Below are positions 60,955 through 64,000 of a stretch of 64,000 nt of DNA, piece by piece. Position 1 is the stretch's first letter, and each line of letters opens with the position of its first letter. The stretch comes from Cotesia glomerata (Eukaryota; Arthropoda; Insecta; Hymenoptera; Braconidae): NCBI RefSeq assembly GCF_020080835.1, contig NC_058162.1, positions 26,374,758 to 26,438,757 on the forward strand, written 5' to 3'. A model generated the notes under the pieces. That model ran no database searches. It was not told the DNA's origin and worked only from the letters and a program-made list of their open reading frames with translations. Position numbers and translations under genes: made by a program.

Positions 60955-61405
60955 GAATTATAAATAAATAAAATTTTGGTTTATTAAGTAATGACTTTTG
61001 TTAAATTGCACAGTACTTTTTAAACTATTGACATTTTTAAAGATATAAGCTCATCTCGATGTTACAATAATCAAGAGCTTTCATTTAAGTACCCACATGC
61101 ATTTTCATATATTTTTCATATATACATATATATAATTTATATAAATATATGAAAAATTGATGTGGGTACTCAAATGAAAGGTCTTGATGAGTGTAACATC
61201 GGGATGAGCTTATATCTTTGAAATATATATTATATATATGAATATATGAAAAATATATCAAAAATGCATGTGGGTATTCAAATGAAAGCTCTTGATGAGT
61301 GTAACATCAGGATGAGCTTATATCTTTAGAAACGTCAATATTTAAGAAAGTACTGTGCAATTTTACAAAATTCATTTTTTAATAAAGCAAAATTTTAATT
61401 TTTTT
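60955..61405. mobile_element. R6 in its most complete form, with terminal inverted repeats
   Basis: Outside the hairpin arms, this copy shows a further inverted pair. AAATTTTGGTTTATTAAGTA and TTGCACAGTACTTTTTAAAC at the left pair with AAGAAAGTACTGTGCAATTT and TTTTTAATAAAGCAAAATTT at the right. The whole ~440-bp unit is thus an inverted-repeat element whose core is the R6 hairpin, and the other R6 clusters look like expansions of its core. Confidence 0.75.
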
Positions 61406-61830
61406 TAGTTCACAAGCCATAGCAGTCACTGATAATTCAAGAAAAAAAATTTTTTTTTTTAAATAAAAAATTTATTAGTATAAAGGTAAAGAAAATTTTT
61501 TTCAGTATAAGAGCGTTTATAAATTTTTAAATGATTTCGCCCATAAACACAGTAATTTAAATAAAGAGTTCGAGGATATGATACAAGTGCGTGCATGCAT
61601 TATGGAGGACCCACCCTGAACTCTCACTCACCCTCCGGCGGTCTCAGTGTGTGCACACGCCATTTCCCACGTTTACCCACGATGCGACGTGTGTCTGCTA
61701 TGCGTTGGACGTGGCACAGGCGTTCGCGTGTGATCTCCCACGGACCTTGCTCACATAAGCATTATACATGTCTTTAGCATCCCCTTTCTCTACCTGTCAC
61801 CCTTTACTCTTTCTCGTTCTCTGAATTTAC

Positions 61831-61868
<38 letters not shown>

Positions 61869-62127
61869 GTGTATGTACGAATGTTGCCCGTACACTTTTC
61901 ACCCTCCATTACGTCTCTTTACGCCCGTCACAATCCTGTCCAACTTTCGGGCACAGACAGCTCGCGATCTTCTCCGCCGAGAATTACTTAGACTTCAACT
62001 CTCCGGTTGACGTAACGTTTGTTTTAATCGTTACTTTATACGTCATTGGTTAGTTTTCAGCTATTCTAACAACCCTCTCGTTTTTTTTTTTCACTTATCT
62101 TCAGCTTTTGGATTGGTAATTATTTTT
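61406..62127. other. No gene recognised; GC-moderate
   Basis: From 61560 to 62030 the GC content is raised. The frame at 61595-61777 (60 codons) has no motif. An AT microsatellite lies at 61835-61866. Confidence 0.4.
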
Positions 62128-62212
62128 TTGTCGCCTCACTTGTAGGGTAATAATATAAAAATGTATAAACATCAAAAACACACGAAGCATAAACACATTT
62201 GACGTTTAAAAA
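62128..62212 (+). repeat. Detached fragment of the R11 tandem unit
   Basis: CGCCTCACTTGTAGGGTAAT followed by GCATAAACACATTTGACGTT and AAAAAAGT matches the unit at 15137-15225 and 15735-15813. It joins directly to an R6 right arm. Confidence 0.8.
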
Positions 62213-62214
62213 AG

Positions 62215-62486
62215 TAACACCAGGATGCGCTTATATCTTTAAAATTGTCAATAGTTCACAAAATACAAGGTAATTTCTTAGTTATTGACATTTTTAAAGA
62301 TATAAGCTCATCCCGATGTTCTACTCATCAAAACTTTTCATTTGAGTACCCACATGCATTTTTGATATATTTTTCATATATACATATATATAATATATAT
62401 TTTAAAGATATAAGCTCATCCCGATGTTATACTCATCAAAAGCTTTCATTTGAGTACCAACATGCATTTTTGATATATTTTTCATG

Positions 62487-62569
<83 letters not shown>

Positions 62570-62978
62570 TGAAAAATTGATGTGGGTACTCAAATGCAAG
62601 GTCTTCATGAGTGTAACATAGGGATGAGCTTATATCTTTAAAAATGTCAATAGTTCGCAAGATACAAGGTCTTTTCTTAATTATTGACATTTTTGAAGAT
62701 ATAAGCTCATCTCGATGTTACACTCATCGAGAGCTTTCATTTGAGTAATAATATATATAAATATATAAAATATATGAAAAATTGATGTAGGTACTCAAAT
62801 GAAAGGTCTTAATAAGTGTAACATCGGGATGAGCTTATATCTCTAAAAATGTCAATAATTAACAAGATACAAAGTCATTTCTTAATTATTGATATTTTCA
62901 AAGATATAAGCTCATTTTGATGATACACTTATCAAGAGTTTTCATTTAAGTACCTACATGCATTTTTATATATTTTTC

Positions 62979-63044
<66 letters not shown>

Positions 63045-63074
63045 TATTTACTTATTTCATTGGCCATGAAGGCC

Positions 63075-63105
<31 letters not shown>

Positions 63106-63225
63106 TATGAAAAATTGATGTGGGTACTTAAATGAAAGGTCTTGATAAATGTAACATCGGGATGAGCTTATATCTTTAAAAATGTCAATAGTTCACAAGA
63201 TACAAGGTCTTTCTTTAAATATGTA
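62215..63225. repeat. R6 hairpin repeat cluster, four modules
   Basis: Successive left and right arms (AAGATATAAGCTCATC... and ...GATGAGCTTATATCTT) surround AT runs. The longest are at 62487-62562 and 62978-63040. One module (62695-62850) has lost most of its loop. The overlapping frames on both strands here (62245-62580, 62402-62608, 62436-62690) are translations of arms and TA repeats. Confidence 0.85.
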
Positions 63226-63870
63226 TCTAAAGATACCAAATTTGACCATAAAACCCCATTTTATCATATAAATACACTGGCCACAAAATTTTGCTTATTC
63301 TCTTAATAATATAGATAATAATAAATTTTATTTGAAGTGTTTAAAAATCGGGTCGTTACCCTTGAAAAAAAATTATCAATTTAGCGGTAAAAAATATTAA
63401 AAACCGCATGCCTGCTCGGTCAGCCCGTTTAACTGTAACCCAATAATTACCCGTAAGGTATAATTGTCATCCCCTATGTCCTATGTTCTGTGTAGCATAC
63501 ATAACACACATGCAGACGATTCCGTACAATACATCATGCTACGGACTTAAATTCCGCCCCGCTGCTCCCTTCGGCACCGCAAGGGGTGCAATCCGTAAAG
63601 GGACGTCGGATCACGCGAGGCCGTGCCTGTCGCAAAAACCCACGCGACCAAGTACCACGCAATACCGAAACAACACTAACTGATCAGATTTATAATTATA
63701 ATTAGTAATTTTATCCTATTTACACGGTTTAGATTTTTGGTTTTTTTACTTACCACTTCGAGGTCGCTTTTGGGGTAGTGATTAGAAGAATAGATTAGTA
63801 TTTACCTGAAACAGAAATAAAAATAATTAATCAAAAATTAATTTTCCAATACTCAATTTATTTAAATATC
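63226..63870. other. Spacer with a GC-rich island, no gene recognised
   Basis: From about 63400 to 63680 the GC content is high for this window (CCCGTAAGG, GGCACCGCAAGGGGTGC). A 66-codon frame at 63483-63683 has no motif. A short hairpin-like GGCACCGCAAGGGGTGC-type sequence is visible. It could be a retroelement remnant but I cannot name it. Confidence 0.35.
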
Positions 63871-64000
63871 TAAGGTAAAAGACCTAATTATAGACAGGGT
63901 CCAAATATTGACACCCTAAATTATTTTTAAATATATTCAATTATCTGGTATAAGAATAACTATCATATAAATTTTTAATAAATTCTAATTAATTAAAAAA
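63871..64000 (-). mobile_element. R1 element, cut by window end
   Basis: It starts TAAGGTAAAAGACCTAATTA and continues GGGTCCAAATATTGACACCC in the orientation of 168-1087. It continues past the window. Confidence 0.8.

Noticed and set aside
62245..62690. Three overlapping frames of 68-111 codons
   Set aside because: They are translations of R6 arms and TA repeats, repeated wherever the same arms occur.

Overview
The window looks like nuclear DNA from an AT-rich insect genome. It is saturated with short non-autonomous transposable elements, tandem repeats and microsatellites, and it contains no long open reading frame (the longest is about 129 codons and resembles no family I know). GT-AG introns, TATA boxes, AATAAA poly(A) signals and TA-flanked inverted-repeat elements all point to an arthropod. 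The style of the repeats makes me suspect a hymenopteran such as a parasitoid wasp, but that is inference and not proven by any gene. I see no rRNA, no intact tRNA, no CRISPR array, no viral gene and no transposase or reverse transcriptase.

The most gene-like material is small and multi-exonic. At 29.9-33.5 kb (+ strand) there is a complete-looking four-exon gene. It has a TATA box, a 5' UTR intron, an exon of 20 codons that is a hydrophobic leader, a ~3 kb intron, a tiny second coding exon for an acidic tail, a further intron in the 3' UTR and a poly(A) signal. Upstream lie a decayed paralogue that keeps the last two exons (28.7-29.55 kb) and a bare promoter/exon-1 remnant (27.3 kb). A second, more distant locus of similar architecture may sit at 2.6-3.4 kb. 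These form a candidate family of very small secreted or membrane peptides and are the main biological interest here. A decayed coding fragment with in-frame stops lies at 10.3-10.75 kb.

Layout. 0-1.1 kb: family R1 inverted-repeat elements. 2.6-3.4 kb: candidate peptide gene. 4.9-5.95 kb: ~150-bp satellite. 7.05-11.3 kb: long inverted arms (R12) enclosing an R1 copy, a GC-richer segment and the decayed coding fragment. 13-13.6 kb: R7. 15-16 kb: ~300-bp tandem array (R11). 17.4-21.6 kb: hairpin repeats R6 with an R10 copy. 22.7-23.7 kb: minisatellite R9. 24.5-25.5 kb: R3 with a tRNA-like segment. 25.8-27.5 kb: R6, a long AC tract, R5 and an AAT tract. 27.3-33.5 kb: peptide cluster, its large intron filled by three nested elements. 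34-37.4 kb: R1 copies. 38.4-41.4 kb: R4 carrying R2, then R3 carrying another element. 41.4-47.5 kb: the longest repeat-poor, GC-richer stretch. 47.5-49.7 and 55.1-56.6 kb: palindrome-bearing tandem elements R8 in opposite orientation. 58.2-60 kb: R5 abutting R4. 61-63.2 kb: R6 hairpins. 63.87 kb to the end: another R1 copy.

Family names R1-R17 are local labels used only in this annotation. Coordinates of repeat edges were read by eye and may be off by a few bases. Splice models are inferred from consensus sites and paralogue comparison only.
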